Positions 35,866 through 44,701 of a stretch of DNA of 64,000 nt are shown here, one piece after another. The stretch comes from Gemmatimonadota bacterium (GTDB taxonomy: Bacteria; Gemmatimonadota; Gemmatimonadetes; Palauibacterales; KS3-K002). A program made the translations under genes and the position numbers. The DNA lies in assembly GCA_020344215.1 (NCBI GenBank), contig CP070815.1, positions 1,955,132 through 2,019,131 on the forward strand, read 5' to 3'. The first letter of the stretch is position 1. Every line of letters begins with the position of its first letter. The notes beneath the pieces were generated by a model. It was not told where the DNA came from, did not search any database, and saw nothing but the letters and a program-made list of their open reading frames with translations.

Positions 35866-37398
35866 ATGTTGGAGATCGACGGTCACAGCTTGACCCTGGA
35901 GGATGTGGGACGCGTCGCCCAAGGACTCGAATCGGAGGTCGCCCTTTCGACCGGCGCCTGCCGCGCCATCGACGCGTCTCGCGAGGTCGTCGAGCGTGCG
36001 CTGGGTGAGGAGGAGCCCGTCTACGGTGTGACGACCGGCTTTGGCCGGCTCGCGGAGGTTCTCATTCCGCCAGCGCAGCGCCTCGAGTTGCAGGAGAATC
36101 TGATTCGCAGTCACGCGAGCGGCCTGGGCAACGCGCTGAGCCGTGAGGTGAGTCGCGCCGTCATGCTACTGCGTGCCAACTCCCTGGCTCGCGGCAACTC
36201 GGGGGTCCGGCGGGTGGTGGTGGATACCCTGCTGGCGATGTTGCAGGGCGGGATCGAGCCCGTGATCCCCGAGTTCGGATCCGTCGGTGCGAGCGGTGAC
36301 CTGGCCCCGCTGGCCCACGTGGCGCTGTGCCTCATGGGTGAGGGCTTCGTCCACGGCGAGCCCGGTCCGCTGCTGGCCGCGGAAGCGCTTCAGCGGGCCG
36401 AGTTGAAGCCCGTGCAGCTACGTGAGAAAGAAGGGCTGGCGCTGATCAACGGGACGCAGGCCACGACCTCGCAGGGCGTGCTGGCGCTACTACGCGCCGA
36501 GACCGCGGTCGAGACGTCCGAGCTGGCCGGGGCCATGTCGTTGGAAGGGCTGTGCGGGACGCCCACCCCGTTCGATGAGCGGGTGCACTCCAACCGCCCG
36601 CACCCGGGTCAGATGACCAGTGCCGCGCGGCTGAGAGCACTGTTGGCCGACAGCGAGATTCGTGAGTCGCATCGCTACGGCGACCCGCGCGTCCACGACG
36701 CCTACTCTCTGCGCTGCATGCCCCAAGTGCACGGCGCCGCCCGCGACGTTCTTGGCTTCGTGCGCCGTGTACTGGAGATCGAGATCAACAGCTCCACCGA
36801 CAATCCGCTGGTCTTCTCTGACCCGGACGAGATCGTGAGCGCGGGCAACTTCCACGCCCAACTCATCGCAGAGGCGCTCGACTTCCTGAGCATTGCCTGC
36901 ACCGACCTGGCCTCGATCAGCCAGCAGCGGATCGAGCGCTTGCTCAACCCCGACCTCTCCGGGCTACCTCCGTTTCTCGCCCAGGACCCCGGCGTCGAGT
37001 CGGGGTTCATGACCGCCCAGGTCGCCGTGGTCGATATGCTGTCGGAGATGAGAATCCTTTCGCACCCAGCGAGCGTCGATTCTGTGACGACGAGCGCGAA
37101 CAAGGAAGACCACGTCTCGATGGGGATGGCCGCGGCGCGAAAGGCCACGCGGGCGGTCGGATGCTTGGATTACGTGCTGGCCGTCGAGCTGATGTGCGCC
37201 GCCCAGGCGCTCGAGTTTCTGAAACCGCTCGTACCGGGTGTAGGTGTTGCCGAGGGTTATGAGCGCATCAGGCAACATGTATCACCGCTGGCCGGTGATC
37301 GCGTGCTTGGCGATGACATCGAGCGGCTGAGGGACCTCGTGCGGACAGCCGCGTTCAGCGATCTCGTCTTCAAGTACGCGGGCACCTCCTCCGCGTGA
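35866..37398 (+). CDS. hutH: Histidine ammonia-lyase
   Basis: A 510-residue lyase that deaminates histidine to urocanate. The Ala-Ser-Gly triad that cyclises to the MIO cofactor is in SVGASGDLAPLAHVAL. Other family marks are YGVTTGFGRLAEV, NGTQATTSQGVLAL, SSTDNPLVF, GNFHAQ and TSANKEDHVSMGM. ATG at 35866 is chosen because GGAGG lies 8 bases before it; an in-frame ATG at 35851 overlaps that site. The rest of the hut pathway is not in the window. Confidence 0.93.
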   Translation: MLEIDGHSLTLEDVGRVAQGLESEVALSTGACRAIDASREVVERALGEEEPVYGVTTGFGRLAEVLIPPAQRLELQENLIRSHASGLGNALSREVSRAVMLLRANSLARGNSGVRRVVVDTLLAMLQGGIEPVIPEFGSVGASGDLAPLAHVALCLMGEGFVHGEPGPLLAAEALQRAELKPVQLREKEGLALINGTQATTSQGVLALLRAETAVETSELAGAMSLEGLCGTPTPFDERVHSNRPHPGQMTSAARLRALLADSEIRESHRYGDPRVHDAYSLRCMPQVHGAARDVLGFVRRVLEIEINSSTDNPLVFSDPDEIVSAGNFHAQLIAEALDFLSIACTDLASISQQRIERLLNPDLSGLPPFLAQDPGVESGFMTAQVAVVDMLSEMRILSHPASVDSVTTSANKEDHVSMGMAAARKATRAVGCLDYVLAVELMCAAQALEFLKPLVPGVGVAEGYERIRQHVSPLAGDRVLGDDIERLRDLVRTAAFSDLVFKYAGTSSA

Positions 37399-37496
37399 GA
37401 CCGGGAACCGGCGCGTCTGAAACTACCCGTCGTGGCCCGGCGTAGGGAAGACTGAACTAACCAGTCAGGACGAGCCGCTTCGGAGTGTGCGCGCCC

Positions 37497-37754
37497 ATGG
37501 GTATTATTTCCTGGATCATCTTCGGGCTCGTCGCCGGGACCATCGCCAGGCTGATTCACCCGGGTCGCGATCCCGGCGGCTGCTTGATCACGATCCTGCT
37601 CGGCATCGGCGGCGCACTCGTCGGGGGCTATGTCGGGACCTTGTTCGGCTGGGGCCGGGTGCACGGGTTCGACCTGCGCTCGTTGGGTCTGGCCGTGATG
37701 GGCGCCCTCATCCTGCTCATCGTCTACCGGATGCTGTTCGGCAAGAAGCGCTGA
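37497..37754 (+). CDS. GlsB/YeaQ/YmgE-family small membrane protein
   Basis: An 85-residue protein with three hydrophobic segments. The opening IISWIIFGLVAGTIARLIHPGRDPGGCLITILLGIGGALVGGYVG is the transglycosylase-associated/YeaQ signature. The group is stress-induced in enterobacteria, with unknown function. ATG at 37497 is preferred to the GTG at 37485 since it gives the standard start. Confidence 0.88.
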   Translation: MGIISWIIFGLVAGTIARLIHPGRDPGGCLITILLGIGGALVGGYVGTLFGWGRVHGFDLRSLGLAVMGALILLIVYRMLFGKKR

Positions 37755-37857
37755 AGCACGCTGCAACGGCCCTGAGACTCCCCTCTTGCTGTCGCGCGCT
37801 TCACAGCGGATCTTGCCATCCGACGCACCGAATCCTTAGGCCGCAAGAAGGGAGCGG

Positions 37858-40212
37858 TTGTTCCCCGTGCCCGATAATCAAAAGGACCGCCTGCTAGAGC
37901 GCCTCGAAGCGCTGGAGCGCCAGTCGGAGCAGCTCGATGTGGAGCTGCGACGTCTGAGACGCGACCTCCTTCGTTATGAGATCGAGGTTCGCGAAGCACG
38001 GGCCGCTGTGGCGCCCGAGGAGGAGCGTGCTCCGGAGGCCGCTCCAGAAGAGCCCGCGCTCTCCGATGCGGCTGAGTCGGTTGCGCCCCCGGTGGCGGAA
38101 CCCGCGGTTGAGGTTAGTAGAAAGAAGGAGGCTGTCGACCTCGAGTTCTGGCTGGGCGGTCGCGGCCTGCTCCTGCTCGGTGTCTTCGCCCTCGTCTTCG
38201 CGGTCGGCTTCTTCGTGAAAGAAGCGATCGAGCGGGGTTGGATCGGTCCCACCCTGCGTGTGCTTCTCGGTAGCGGTGTAGGCGTAGTCGCGATCGTGGT
38301 GGGGGAGCGGGTCCGTGCCGCTGGGTACCGGACCTACGGGCTCTGGCTGGCCGCCGGCGGCTTCGGCGCTGTCTATCTGAGCATCTGGGCGGCCGCCGCG
38401 CTCTACGCGCTCGTGCCGGCCTCGTTGGGCTTCCTCCTCATGGTTGCGGTCGTCGCCGCCGCCGCGGCCCTTGGCCTCATCCGCGACTCCGAGTCGTTCG
38501 TGGCGCTGGCCGCGGTCGGTGGCTATCTGGCGCCCCTACTCCTGCGGATAGACACGGCGTCGAACCTCTTCGGCTTGGGTTATCTCGGCCTGCTCTCGGG
38601 CACCGGCCTCTGGCTCGCCTACCGCGCGCGCTGGGCCTACCTGGCCGCCGTAGCCGTGGTCGGCGGAACCGCTCTGGCGCTACTCGGCCGGGGCGATCCA
38701 CACCTGCACGGGGTCTATCTCTCGGCACTGGTCGCCGGCGCCTTGCTGACGGCAGAGCGGAGGGGATGGACCGAGCTGGCGCTTCTGACGGCGGTTCTCG
38801 GTTGGCTTACGCTGTTGGTGGGCAGCACCCCCTGGGAAATCACTGCCGTCGGCTTCTGTGCTTACGCGGCCTTCCTGGCTGCTGCGGGATTGGGGATCGC
38901 CGCGCGCGCCGAGTGGGCCGGCCTGGCGGCGGTTACTGTAGTAGCCGGCACTCTGGTCCTCCTCTCCAGTGACGGTGTGCCCGATGCACACGGTGTCTAC
39001 TTGCTGGCTCTGGCCGGAGCCGCGCTGACGGTGGCGCGCCGCAAGCGGTGGGTCGAAGTCGCACTCCTGACGATCGTCTTGGCGTGGGCCACGCTTTGGC
39101 TGGGTAGGAACGGTTGGGGCATCCTGGGCCTCAGGTTCTCCCTTTACGCCGGCGGAATGTGGCTCGCCAGCTTGATCGCATCCTTCGGTGTGGGCGCCGA
39201 GCTTGTTGGGGACGAGCGATCACCGCATCGCGCCGACGGGGCTCGCGGGGGCGAGGAAGCTGCGACGAGGGAAGGGGCGCTGATAGAGACCCTGCGCACC
39301 GCCCTCGACCCAGCGGTCAGCAGCATGATCGTCGCCGCCCTGCCACCCTGGCTCTTTTACCTCTTCGCGATGGTGGGCTTGGAGGATTCCGCCTACGCTG
39401 CGTGGCGCGGCGAAATCGGTTTCGTTTTGGGTCTCGTTATCGGTTCCGTCTATCTGGCTCAGACGGTCTGGGGAACACTGGGTGTGGGCGCGAAAAGGCT
39501 CGGCTGGCTGGCCGCGCTGGGCTTTGCGCTCTGGTTGGTGGCGCCTTGGGTACTGTGGGATGGGGTCGCGCTGGCCAGAGCTTGGCTCCTCGAAGGTCTC
39601 GCACTCGTAGTGGCCGGTGCCCTGCTGAGGAGCGTCGAAGCTCGGGCTGCGGGTCTGGCCGCGCTCACCCTAGCGACGATGACCTACTTCTCGGTCGCGG
39701 TGATGGATCGCCCCGATCTCGACCCGGCGTTCGTCAGCGGCTGGGCGCTCACGAGCCTCGGACTGGTCGTCGGACTCGCGGCTTGGGGATTGGCAATTGA
39801 GCGCGTCGCAGAGCCGGCGTCCTGGGAGTTGGGGATCCGGCCTATCGTGCTCCTCATCGCAGCGGTTCTGTTCTTGGACTGGGGGACGGTGGAGATCGAG
39901 CGGTTCTTCGACTTGCTCGGCGATAGCCGTCGCTGGGATCTGTGGCGCGACCTCTCGATCAGCGGCTTCTGGATGGCCTACGCCGCCGCTCTGCTCGCGA
40001 CCGGCTTCAAACTCAAACGGCCGCCGGTTCGCTGGGTGGGTCTCGGCATGGCGCTCATCGCCGCCGGCAAGGTCTTCCTCTACGACCTCTCACAACTCTC
40101 CCAGCTCTATCGGATCGTCAGCTTCGTCCTGCTGGCGATCGTCCTCCTGGCCCTCTCCTTCCGCTACCAGAAACTGCGGAGCGAAGACCGGAAACCCGCC
40201 TCGAAGGTGTGA
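37858..40212 (+). CDS. DUF2339-family giant membrane protein
   Basis: A 784-residue protein. An N-terminal coiled coil (LLERLEALERQSEQLDVELRRLRRD) and acidic linker lead to LEFWLGGRGLLLLGVFALVFAVGFFVKEAIERGWIGP, the DUF2339 start. About twenty further hydrophobic helices fill the rest, interrupted by a charged loop near residue 450 (GDERSPHRADGARGGEEA). The start is TTG 37858 or GTG 37867; neither has an ideal ribosome site spacing. Function unknown, perhaps transport or envelope. It precedes the pilus cluster, separated by 260 bases. Confidence 0.85.
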   Translation: MFPVPDNQKDRLLERLEALERQSEQLDVELRRLRRDLLRYEIEVREARAAVAPEEERAPEAAPEEPALSDAAESVAPPVAEPAVEVSRKKEAVDLEFWLGGRGLLLLGVFALVFAVGFFVKEAIERGWIGPTLRVLLGSGVGVVAIVVGERVRAAGYRTYGLWLAAGGFGAVYLSIWAAAALYALVPASLGFLLMVAVVAAAAALGLIRDSESFVALAAVGGYLAPLLLRIDTASNLFGLGYLGLLSGTGLWLAYRARWAYLAAVAVVGGTALALLGRGDPHLHGVYLSALVAGALLTAERRGWTELALLTAVLGWLTLLVGSTPWEITAVGFCAYAAFLAAAGLGIAARAEWAGLAAVTVVAGTLVLLSSDGVPDAHGVYLLALAGAALTVARRKRWVEVALLTIVLAWATLWLGRNGWGILGLRFSLYAGGMWLASLIASFGVGAELVGDERSPHRADGARGGEEAATREGALIETLRTALDPAVSSMIVAALPPWLFYLFAMVGLEDSAYAAWRGEIGFVLGLVIGSVYLAQTVWGTLGVGAKRLGWLAALGFALWLVAPWVLWDGVALARAWLLEGLALVVAGALLRSVEARAAGLAALTLATMTYFSVAVMDRPDLDPAFVSGWALTSLGLVVGLAAWGLAIERVAEPASWELGIRPIVLLIAAVLFLDWGTVEIERFFDLLGDSRRWDLWRDLSISGFWMAYAAALLATGFKLKRPPVRWVGLGMALIAAGKVFLYDLSQLSQLYRIVSFVLLAIVLLALSFRYQKLRSEDRKPASKV

Positions 40213-40324
40213 ACGGTCGCCGGGTCGCTCCTGGCCGCCGCCTGTCGGTCTAATCCGTTAACAGGCAAATGGTTACTCACTCGAGCGCCTCCTGCCCCCG
40301 CAATCTGCAAGACGTTAAACATTT

Positions 40325-40363
40325 GCGGACAGAATGAAAACTATGATCGGTCAGTTTGTCCGC
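40325..40363. promoter_or_regulatory. Inverted repeat upstream of the sigma-54 promoter
   Basis: GCGGACA (40325-40331) and TGTCCGC (40357-40363) form a 7-base inverted repeat about 65-105 bases before the predicted transcription start. Activators of sigma-54 promoters bind upstream at such distances, and PilR sites in Pseudomonas are described as TGTC-containing. Treat it as a candidate activator site. Confidence 0.4.
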
Positions 40364-40401
40364 GCCGATCGTAAGTCGTTGTCGTGTCGTCCGCTCGTTT
40401 C

Positions 40402-40416
40402 TGGCACAAAGATGGC
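40402..40416 (+). promoter_or_regulatory. Sigma-54 (-24/-12) promoter for the prepilin cluster
   Basis: TGGCACAAAGATGGC has GG and GC spaced by the obligatory 10 bases and matches the TGGCAC half perfectly; the -12 half is TGGC instead of TTGC. Predicted start of RNA near 40428, 46 bases before the FimT-like ATG at 40474. The orientation matches the operon. Confidence 0.6.
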
Positions 40417-40473
40417 GTTCTGGCGGTAACCCAAGGCCCGCTTACGAAGGACAGACGAAACGCAGAGGGGACG

Positions 40474-40899
40474 ATGGTATCGCTTACATGTAAGCGCGGG
40501 TACACGATGGTCGACATGGCGGTCGTTCTGCTGTTGATCGGGGCCGCCATGGGAACCAGCGGGCCATTGAGCCGGCGGGTCATCGCTATGTACCAGCTGA
40601 ACACGGCGGCTCAGACACTGGCAGCGGATCTATCGCAGGCGAAGATACGGGCGATTCAGTCGAACGCGCTGGCGACGGTCGTGCGGGAGTCGAACCGGGA
40701 CTACCGCGTGGAGGGGTATCCGCGGCGGTTGCCCGGCATGGTGAGGTTCGACGTGGCCAGCACCGATTCGGTGGTATACAACGGCTTGGGCGCTATGGGC
40801 GATGGGGCCAGCCACCGATTCGTGCTGGTCAACCTATTCGGAGAGTCGCGAGAGATTGTCGTGTATGCGGCGGGCGGCCACGAGGTTCGTAAGCTGTGA
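40474..40899 (+). CDS. FimT/GspH-like minor prepilin
   Basis: A 141-residue type IV prepilin. The leader ends KRG, then YTMVDMAVVLLLIGAAMG, a class III signal cut after glycine by PilD. Position +5 is Asp instead of the usual Glu. The next helix (TLAADLSQAKIRAIQSNALATVV) and C-terminal beta domain are FimT/GspH-like. ATG at 40474 with GAGGGGACG upstream is preferred to the longer frame from 40384, which would run through the sigma-54 site. It overlaps the next gene by 4 bases (GTGA). Confidence 0.8.
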   Translation: MVSLTCKRGYTMVDMAVVLLLIGAAMGTSGPLSRRVIAMYQLNTAAQTLAADLSQAKIRAIQSNALATVVRESNRDYRVEGYPRRLPGMVRFDVASTDSVVYNGLGAMGDGASHRFVLVNLFGESREIVVYAAGGHEVRKL

Positions 40900-41303
40900 G
40901 AGAAGCCGGCGGATTCAGTCTGGTTGAGCTGATGGTCGCGCTAGTGATCTTCGCCTTTGGAGTGCTGGCCGGTGTGGCGCTTCTAGGTTCCGGCTACCGC
41001 TGGGAGGGGCAAGCCGAGCTTGAGACGCAGATGACGGTTGCTGCGGAGATGAAGGTTGAGGAGTTGAAGGCGGTAGCCGGAACCGAACTGGCGGACACGG
41101 TGCAGTTGATGCCGGGTGGGGACCTCGATTCGAACATGAGCGGATACTGGGACACGGCCGAGCTGGACGGGCGCGTGTTCACTCGACGCTGGCGGGTCCA
41201 GGCAGGGCCGGCGGGGACAAGGCAAGTGACGGTAAGGGTACTGCCTTTGGATCCGCCCGCGGCGGGTTACGCAGACCTCTGGACGCATGTGCTCCACGAC
41301 TAG
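40896..41303 (+). CDS. PilV-like minor prepilin
   Basis: A 135-residue prepilin with a short leader (MREAGG) and the classical FSLVELMVALVIFAFGVLAGVALL, including Glu at +5. The rest is a small globular domain with RRWRVQAGPAGTRQVTVRVLP, as in PilV/GspI types. GTG start coupled to the FimT stop; its end overlaps the next gene by 17 bases. Part of the pilus-priming minor pilins. Confidence 0.85.
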   Translation: MREAGGFSLVELMVALVIFAFGVLAGVALLGSGYRWEGQAELETQMTVAAEMKVEELKAVAGTELADTVQLMPGGDLDSNMSGYWDTAELDGRVFTRRWRVQAGPAGTRQVTVRVLPLDPPAAGYADLWTHVLHD

Positions 41304-41898
41304 GCAGGTTGCAGGCGTCTCCGGCTGCACGGCCGGCTTCAGCACGATCGGGATGATCGTCGCCTTCGTGCTGCTGGGGCTCTTGCTGTCCCCGATGCTG
41401 GGCACGATCCTCAGCGCCCAGCGCGGGTTCGTGGAGAGCCGGGACCGCGCCCGCGCTGCCGGCAGCGTGCGCTACGCGCATCTGGCGCTGACGCGCTTCA
41501 TGCGCCTCGCCGGTAGCAGCCCGGTCGGTCTGCCCCTACCAGGGATCGACCCGGACCCGGACGGCGATGGGGTCTTCAACGACATCCGCCTGCGCTCCGA
41601 CTACAATCCGCCGGATGGCGACACCAACGACGCGGGCGAGGACCTGACGTTCTTCCTTCGAGCCGACACGATGTACGTGAGGTACGGGACCGGTGGGACA
41701 GAGGAGCCGTACCTGATAGGAGTGGACTCGCTGGCGTTCACGTACTTCGACCGCGCGGGCGAAGTCATCGCCGACCCGGATCGCATTGGCCCGCGCGCGA
41801 TATCCGCCGACGTGACGATCCGTGCCCGCGGCGATCGGCACGCCGATCCGGCGGAGCGCACGCTCTCCGGTCGAGTCCGGCTGCGAAACGGGAAGTGA
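41287..41898 (+). CDS. PilW-like minor prepilin lacking Glu5
   Basis: A 203-residue prepilin. The segment AGFSTIGMIVAFVLLGLLLSPMLG sits after an 18-residue leader; by position and operon order it is PilW/GspJ-like. Residue +5 is glycine, not glutamate, as in GspK-type tip subunits. An acidic DPDPDGDGVFND loop near residue 90 looks calcium-binding. Overlaps both neighbours (17 and 4 bases). Confidence 0.78.
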   Translation: MCSTTRQVAGVSGCTAGFSTIGMIVAFVLLGLLLSPMLGTILSAQRGFVESRDRARAAGSVRYAHLALTRFMRLAGSSPVGLPLPGIDPDPDGDGVFNDIRLRSDYNPPDGDTNDAGEDLTFFLRADTMYVRYGTGGTEEPYLIGVDSLAFTYFDRAGEVIADPDRIGPRAISADVTIRARGDRHADPAERTLSGRVRLRNGK

Positions 41899-43211
41899 TG
41901 AGCATGTGGTTCAAGCTGCGTTCTAACGAGTCGGGGATGGCGCTGTTGGCGGTGCTGCTGGCGATGGCACTGCTGACGGCTATTGGCGCGGCCCTCACCG
42001 CGGTCGGGATCGTCGAGTTCCGCGCGGCGAAGAACCACCGCTCGGCTTCACGAGCGTTGCTGCTGGCCGATGCCGGCGCGACTCACGCGCTGGCGCTGAT
42101 GCGCGGCCCCTTGTCGGGCTACACCTACAGCGAGGTGCTGGTGGGATCGGACGGGATCCCCGATACCGAGGACGATGGGGTGTTCACAGGTTTCGAGCTC
42201 GCCGGCGACGAAGCTTTACCTGACACGGGAATCATGCTGGGCGAGGGTCGCTACTACGTGCGGATTGTCAACGACGACGGAGACCCGAGCGGCGACCCGT
42301 ACAGCGACACCAACAACCGGTTCGTAGCGCTCTGCCGTGGCGAGTTGCCCGACGGCGGGGCGGCGGAAGTAAGGGTCATGCTGGCGGCACCCAGCTTCCC
42401 GGCGATCGCGACCAACGGCACGCTCTACCTGCCGGGTAACCCCGGCATCGTAGGTGGATGCGCTGGCGTTCACGCCAATCGGATCATGACGGTGAGCGGG
42501 CATCCGACGGTGGCCGGCGACGTCACGTACTACGAGGACGCCGTCGTCAGCGGCACGATCTACGGTACCTCCGGGGAGGAGAAAGAGCCGAAGCCGGGGC
42601 CGTGGGTCGACATCCCGGAGTACGAGCCGTTCGACTACTGCGACGACGCCGAGTACTTCCTCAAGAACAACAAGCTGATCACGGTGGGGCCGCCGGAGAG
42701 CGAGATCACCCTCGGCAAGGCCCTCGGCTGGCAGTTCAACGCCTCGACCTGGACCTACGAACTCAACGGCAAGGAGGCGGTGGGTGGCAAGTACTGCGTC
42801 CGCGGCAACGCCAGGGTCGTCGGCAATCTCGGTGAGCCGGGAAACCCGCTCGAGATCACGATCATCGCCACAGGCTCGATTCAGATCGGCGGCGTGCCGA
42901 TCATCGAGCCGGCCAACAGCGACGACATACTCCTGCTGGCCGGCGGCGACGTGCAGATCGGCGGCACCACGACGGGATTGAGGTCACCCTACTACGCCGG
43001 GCTGATCTACGCCGGCAGCCAGTGCCAGGTAGGTGGCACGCCGTACGTGGACGGCCACATCATGTGCTACGACGACCCGGACCCGGTCGGTGCCGTCGAC
43101 CTGTTCGATGAGAACAAGATCAACGGAACTCCCACGGTCAGCTATGACTGCTCAGGGGAACAGCGACGCACGCTAATGGCGTCTTGGTGGGAATCGCGGA
43201 CGACTTCATAG
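41895..43211 (+). CDS. PilX-like prepilin with solenoid-like C-terminal domain, copy 1
   Basis: A 438-residue prepilin-like protein. After SNESG comes MALLAVLLAMALLTAIGAALTAVG, then FRAAKNHRSASRALLLADAGATHALAL, the PilX/GspK-type helix. The C-terminal ~270 residues carry irregular short repeats of the form VxGxPxVxG (LPGNPGIVGG, VSGHPTVAGDV, NARVVGN, IQIGGVPII, VQIGGTTTG, VGGTPYVDG), suggesting a beta-solenoid. The end is YDCSGEQRRTLMASWWE. No Glu5. It starts by ATGA overlap. Much longer than usual PilX, and duplicated next door. Confidence 0.82.
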   Translation: MMSMWFKLRSNESGMALLAVLLAMALLTAIGAALTAVGIVEFRAAKNHRSASRALLLADAGATHALALMRGPLSGYTYSEVLVGSDGIPDTEDDGVFTGFELAGDEALPDTGIMLGEGRYYVRIVNDDGDPSGDPYSDTNNRFVALCRGELPDGGAAEVRVMLAAPSFPAIATNGTLYLPGNPGIVGGCAGVHANRIMTVSGHPTVAGDVTYYEDAVVSGTIYGTSGEEKEPKPGPWVDIPEYEPFDYCDDAEYFLKNNKLITVGPPESEITLGKALGWQFNASTWTYELNGKEAVGGKYCVRGNARVVGNLGEPGNPLEITIIATGSIQIGGVPIIEPANSDDILLLAGGDVQIGGTTTGLRSPYYAGLIYAGSQCQVGGTPYVDGHIMCYDDPDPVGAVDLFDENKINGTPTVSYDCSGEQRRTLMASWWESRTTS

Positions 43212-43295
43212 TCTCTACATATAAATGTCCAGCGACCTCGGGCGCAGGTTCGCGACCGGGGAGGCCGGAGGCACGCGAGCGAGGGGTGAGGAGCG

Positions 43296-44603
43296 ATGAT
43301 GGGGCGCGTACGCAGCAGCGAGTCGGGCATAGCATTGATCGCGGTGCTGCTGGGTATGGCGTTGCTGACCGTGATCGGCGCTGCGCTCACCGCCATCGGG
43401 ATCGTCGAGTTCCGGACCGCCATCAACCATCGCTCGGCGACCCGCGCTTTGCTCCTCGCAGATGCCGGCGCCAACCATGCACTGGCGCTGATGCGCGGCC
43501 CCCTCAGCACGCTCACATACACCGACGTTATTCGTGGAGCCGACGGTTCGGTCGCTACGCTGGATGATGGCGTGCTGTCCGGCTTCGGCCTCGACGCCTT
43601 CGACGAGGTGCCGGATACCGGAGTGGTCCTCGGCAAAGGCCGCTACTTCGTCAGGCTGGAGAACGATCCCGCCGACCCCAGCGGCGACCCGTACACCGAC
43701 TCCAACCATCGGCTGGTCGCGACCTGCCGGGGCGAGACTCGCGACGGCGGTGCGGCGGAGGTCGGGATCGTGCTCGCCGCTCCCAGCTTCCCGGCCATCG
43801 TCAGCAACGGTGATCTCACGCTGCCCGGTAACCCCGAGGTCCTGGGACCCTGTGCCGGTGTTCATGCGAACGGAACCTTGAGTGTGAGTGGGCACCCAAC
43901 CGTAGACGGCCCGGCGACGTACTCGGATGCCGTAGTGCTAAACGGCACGATCTACAACACGAACGGTAGTATCGTAGTCCCGGCCTATGCAGGGCAGGTA
44001 GAGGTCCCCTACCACGATCCGGACGAATACCGCGACCAGGCCGACTACGAGCTCCGCGACGGCTGGGTGATCAACGTGGGGCAGCCGCGTGACAGCACGT
44101 TTGCCACAGGGTCCGGTGTGCACGGCTGGAATTGGAACGCGGGGCAGGGAACGTGGAGCCTGGCCGGCAACAAGGCGGCAGGCGGTACGTACTTCGTGAA
44201 CGGCAACGTCGAGGTCACGGGAAACGCCGGCAGCGATGGCGATCCGCTCAAGCTCACCATAATCGCCACCGGCTCGGTCAAGGTCGCCGGCAACCCGAAG
44301 ATCGAGGCGGACCATCCGGATGGCATCCTGATCCTCGCCGGCGGCGACGTCGACATCGCCGGCAACGCTTCCGGTATCACGTTGTCGTACGCCGGACTGG
44401 TCTACGCCGGTGGGCAATGCCAGGTGAACGGGACGCCCAGTGTCGGCGGCCACATACTGTGCTACGACGGTCCCGACCCGCTCGGCGCCGCCGATCTGGT
44501 GAGTGACAACAAGGTCAACGGAACGCCCACCGTCACCTACGACTGCACGGGTGAGCGGCGGCGCACCATGGTGGCGTCGTGGTGGGAGAACAGGGCCCGA
44601 TAG
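43296..44603 (+). CDS. PilX-like prepilin with solenoid-like C-terminal domain, copy 2
   Basis: A 435-residue paralogue of the preceding gene with the same architecture: IALIAVLLGMALLTVIGAALT, FRTAINHRSATRALLLADAGANHALALMRGPLS, DPSGDPYTDSNHRLVA, then solenoid-like repeats (LPGNPEVLGP, VSGHPTVDG, VEVTGNAG, VKVAGNPKIE, VDIAGNAS, VNGTPSVGG) and YDCTGERRRTMVASWWE. GGGGTGAGGAGCG before the ATG is a good ribosome site. It is 84 bases after copy 1 and ends at a strong terminator. Confidence 0.82.
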   Translation: MMGRVRSSESGIALIAVLLGMALLTVIGAALTAIGIVEFRTAINHRSATRALLLADAGANHALALMRGPLSTLTYTDVIRGADGSVATLDDGVLSGFGLDAFDEVPDTGVVLGKGRYFVRLENDPADPSGDPYTDSNHRLVATCRGETRDGGAAEVGIVLAAPSFPAIVSNGDLTLPGNPEVLGPCAGVHANGTLSVSGHPTVDGPATYSDAVVLNGTIYNTNGSIVVPAYAGQVEVPYHDPDEYRDQADYELRDGWVINVGQPRDSTFATGSGVHGWNWNAGQGTWSLAGNKAAGGTYFVNGNVEVTGNAGSDGDPLKLTIIATGSVKVAGNPKIEADHPDGILILAGGDVDIAGNASGITLSYAGLVYAGGQCQVNGTPSVGGHILCYDGPDPLGAADLVSDNKVNGTPTVTYDCTGERRRTMVASWWENRAR

Positions 44604-44646
44604 ACCCCGCCAAGTGTTCGATCAAGCACCACTAACCTCAAACGAG

Positions 44647-44685
44647 TGGGCGGACACCGCCGATCGGTGTCCGCCCATTCAAACG
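44647..44685 (+). terminator. Terminator of the prepilin operon
   Basis: Perfect 13-base stem TGGGCGGACACCG (44647-44659) and CGGTGTCCGCCCA (44665-44677) with a 5-base loop, then TTCAAACG. It lies 44 bases after the last PilX-like gene and 25 bases before the convergent GGDEF gene stop, so it may serve both. Confidence 0.7.
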
Positions 44686-44701
44686 TAAGCTCGCCGCCGG
44701 G

